Both the position numbers and the translations under genes were made by a program. Source: Bacteroidia bacterium (GTDB lineage: Bacteria; Planctomycetota; Phycisphaerae; Phycisphaerales; SM1A02). From it: a DNA stretch of 7,586 nt. The stretch lies in NCBI GenBank assembly GCA_030054235.1, contig JASGCG010000073.1, positions 1 to 7,586 on the forward strand, in the 5' to 3' direction. Positions within the stretch are counted from its first letter, which is position 1. Every line of letters starts with the position of its first letter. The notes under the pieces are model-generated. The model saw only the letters and a program-made list of their open reading frames with translations. It was not told the DNA's origin and did no database searches. Below are positions 6,376 through 7,586 of the stretch, piece by piece.

Positions 6376-7586
6376 TCACGGGCACGCGCCCCACGAGCCC
6401 AGCAGCACGGCCAGGTCGCCGCCATCGACCGCGCCGCTCGCATCAAGGTCGGCAGCGCAGCCGCTGCAGGCGCCCCATGAGCCCAGGACCACGGCCAGAT
6501 CGCCGCCATCGGTGAGGCCGTTGCCATCAAGGTCGGTCGGGCAGGCGGGCGCGGGATCGTTGGCACGGATGACCGTCAGCGACATGTAGTCGTGGTAGGT
6601 CTCGTCCGCGGGGCGCTCGCCGTAGACGAGGAACCGCACGGTGCCGTCGGCCGCGACGAAGTTCTGCAGGTTCGTGCGCAGCGATGCCGCCAGGTTCTCG
6701 TCACGGTTGCCGGCGAAGCAATCGAGGTAGCGGTTCTGGCCGACCAGGCCGTTGGCGTCGCCCCAGTTGCCCAGCGCGTTGTTCCACACGTACAGCTCGG
6801 TCTGCGTGCAGTTGGCGGCAAAGCCTTCCCAGCGCACACGGAGTTCGTCGATGTCGGCCACCGGCTCGCTGATCACGAAGCGGTACACGTGGGTGGCCTC
6901 GCTGGTCGAGGCGACCGTCGGCGTGATGTAGCGGTTGGCATCGGTCGAGCCGCCCGTGGCGTTCGACGTGGCCAGCGCCGTGTAGTTCGCAGCCGTCAGT
7001 GCGGTCGAGACCGCGTTGGCGTTGGCGTTCACGTTGGTCCAGCTCGCGGTCGCCGAACCCGCACCGAAGCGGGTCACGCCTGCGCCGCTGGCGAAGTCGT
7101 ACGTCGCGGCCGTGCCGGTCGCGATGCGGAACGGATTGCTCACGCCGATCGTCGTGTCACCATCGGTGGCCCGTGCCACCACCCGGACGAGCGCAGACGA
7201 GGCCTCGATCGCGGGCACCGTCCAGGCGTAGCTGCCCGAGTCGGGGATCGCGTTCGCGATCGGGGTCCAGCTCGTGCCGCCGTTGACCGAGTACGCCAGG
7301 TCCACGTTCGCAAGCGCGGCGTTGTTGGTGTCGCTGGCGTTCCAGCGGATCTGCTGCGTGGCCCCCTGGAGCCAGGCCTCGTTGCCGGCCGGCTCGACCA
7401 CATGGGCCGCCGGCAGCAGGTCGGTGTAGCGCGGCACCTGCTTGACGATGCAGTGGATCGCGCCCGATGCCGTGATGATGCTCGAGCACTGGATCGGCAC
7501 GATCTGCACACCGGGTCCCGCGGCCTGCTGCCACTTCGCCAGTGCATCGGCATCCTCGTCGTTGTAGGCAGAGTTGCCGCCCGCGG
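6376..7586 (-). CDS. Secreted agmatine/peptidylarginine deiminase-family protein with Ig-like and dockerin-like C-terminus (5' end outside window)
   Basis: Partial gene: the frame is open to the right edge, so the true start and any signal peptide are missing, and about 402 residues are visible. In-frame GTG at 7507-7509 falls inside the enzyme domain and is not the real start. From the right edge to about 7425 the protein reads D-A-D-A-L-A-x-W, then V-P-I-Q-C-S-S-I-I-x-A-S-G-A-I-H-C-I-V-K-Q-V-P. This is the end of a PAD_porph/agmatine deiminase catalytic domain, with the nucleophilic Cys at 7450-7452. Such enzymes hydrolyse guanidino groups (agmatine or peptidyl-arginine) and release ammonia. 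Next come an Ig-like domain (about 7123-7404), an unassigned beta-rich domain containing R-V-R-W-E-G-F-A (about 6556-7107), and two dockerin-like repeats. The non-enzymatic modules point to export and extracellular attachment or sorting. Which substrate is used cannot be told, because the other catalytic residues lie outside the window. Confidence 0.82.
   Translation of the reverse strand, partial: AGGNSAYNDEDADALAKWQQAAGPGVQIVPIQCSSIITASGAIHCIVKQVPRYTDLLPAAHVVEPAGNEAWLQGATQQIRWNASDTNNAALANVDLAYSVNGGTSWTPIANAIPDSGSYAWTVPAIEASSALVRVVARATDGDTTIGVSNPFRIATGTAATYDFASGAGVTRFGAGSATASWTNVNANANAVSTALTAANYTALATSNATGGSTDANRYITPTVASTSEATHVYRFVISEPVADIDELRVRWEGFAANCTQTELYVWNNALGNWGDANGLVGQNRYLDCFAGNRDENLAASLRTNLQNFVAADGTVRFLVYGERPADETYHDYMSLTVIRANDPAPACPTDLDGNGLTDGGDLAVVLGSWGACSGCAADLDASGAVDGGDLAVLLGSWGACP
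6379..6543 (-). repeat. Two tandem dockerin-like calcium-binding repeats (84-bp period)
   Basis: The first repeat (6460-6543) contains D-L-D-G-N-G-L-T-D-G-G-D and the second (6379-6459) contains D-L-D-A-S-G-A-V-D-G-G-D. Both fit the calcium loop D-x-D/N-x-D/N/S-G-x-x-D-x-x-D, and each is followed by L-A-V-(V/L)-L-G-S-W-G-A-C. The DNA copies are offset by 84 bp and agree at about 55 of 67 bases in the core (6386-6452 against 6470-6536), with codon differences that suggest an older duplication kept by selection. The repeats carry Cys residues that could form disulfides. This C-terminal style resembles that of secreted planctomycete proteins. Confidence 0.8.
7123..7404 (-). other. Ig-like (Kre9/Knh1-type) domain within the deiminase protein
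   Basis: This roughly 94-residue stretch contains V-V-E-P-A-G-N-E-A-W, a central strand Q-Q-I-R-W-N-A-S, V-D-L-A-Y-S-V-N-G-G-T-S-W, then S-G-S-Y-A-W-T-V-P and N-P-F-R-I. It follows the common extracellular pattern 'P.gGe.w..G....I.W......v.l..S.dgG.tW..i......tG.y.W.vP.......iRv......g.s..pF.I'. Such beta-sandwiches act as spacers or adhesion modules in secreted bacterial proteins. The family name is by pattern and not searched. Confidence 0.65.

Noticed and set aside
6379..6543. The 84-bp tandem repeat as a CRISPR-like or non-coding repeat array
   Set aside because: There are only two diverged copies; they are in frame and encode calcium-loop repeats of a secreted protein.
7507..7509. GTG as the start of the minus-strand deiminase gene
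   Set aside because: The frame stays open upstream to the window edge, and the upstream residues continue the deiminase domain, so this codon is internal.

Overview
The window is GC-rich, densely coding bacterial DNA. The best taxonomic clue is the gene at the right edge. It ends in two dockerin-like calcium-binding repeats of the form D-x-D-x-(N/S)-G-x-x-D-G-G-D-L-A-x-x-L-G-S-W-G, a C-terminal style I associate with Planctomycetota, especially Phycisphaerae. That assignment is inference from protein style; there is no rRNA or other marker here.

Layout: (1) 2-190 (+) is the 3' end of a DEAD-box RNA helicase carrying a DbpA-type RNA-binding domain. (2) A near-consensus sigma70-type promoter (TTGACA, 17 bp, TATAGT) follows at 208-236. 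It lies so close to the next ATG (245) that the transcript should be leaderless or nearly so, and an inverted repeat overlaps its -10 box. (3) Four co-directional genes form a likely operon: a PadR-family regulator (245-610); a membrane protein with an N-terminal HAAS/DUF1700-like helical domain and a four-helix 'putative sensor'-like membrane domain (597-1616, overlapping padR by 14 bp); an ABC ATPase (1657-2562); and a 1245-residue fusion of a duplicated ABC permease with an extracytoplasmic M1-type zinc peptidase (2581-6318). (4) A short convergent spacer (6319-6375) holds a hairpin. (5) A minus-strand gene (6376 to beyond 7586) encodes the C-terminal part of a probably secreted agmatine/peptidylarginine deiminase-family enzyme. 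It continues into an Ig-like domain, an unassigned beta-rich domain and the two dockerin-like repeats.

How the genes may work together: the PadR protein probably represses its own promoter and so the whole operon. The HAAS/sensor membrane protein is a candidate signal input or modulator. The ATPase would power the permease half of the fusion, whose 13 predicted membrane segments place the peptidase outside the cytoplasm. The peptidase keeps a complete zinc site (HEAAH plus a downstream Glu) and the catalytic Tyr, but lacks the GxMEN aminopeptidase motif, so its substrate is open. The most interesting unit is this regulator, sensor, ATPase and transporter-protease set. Permease-M1 fusions are already known as a family, but their function is, as far as I know, not established. 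No CRISPR array, IS element, tRNA or rRNA was seen.
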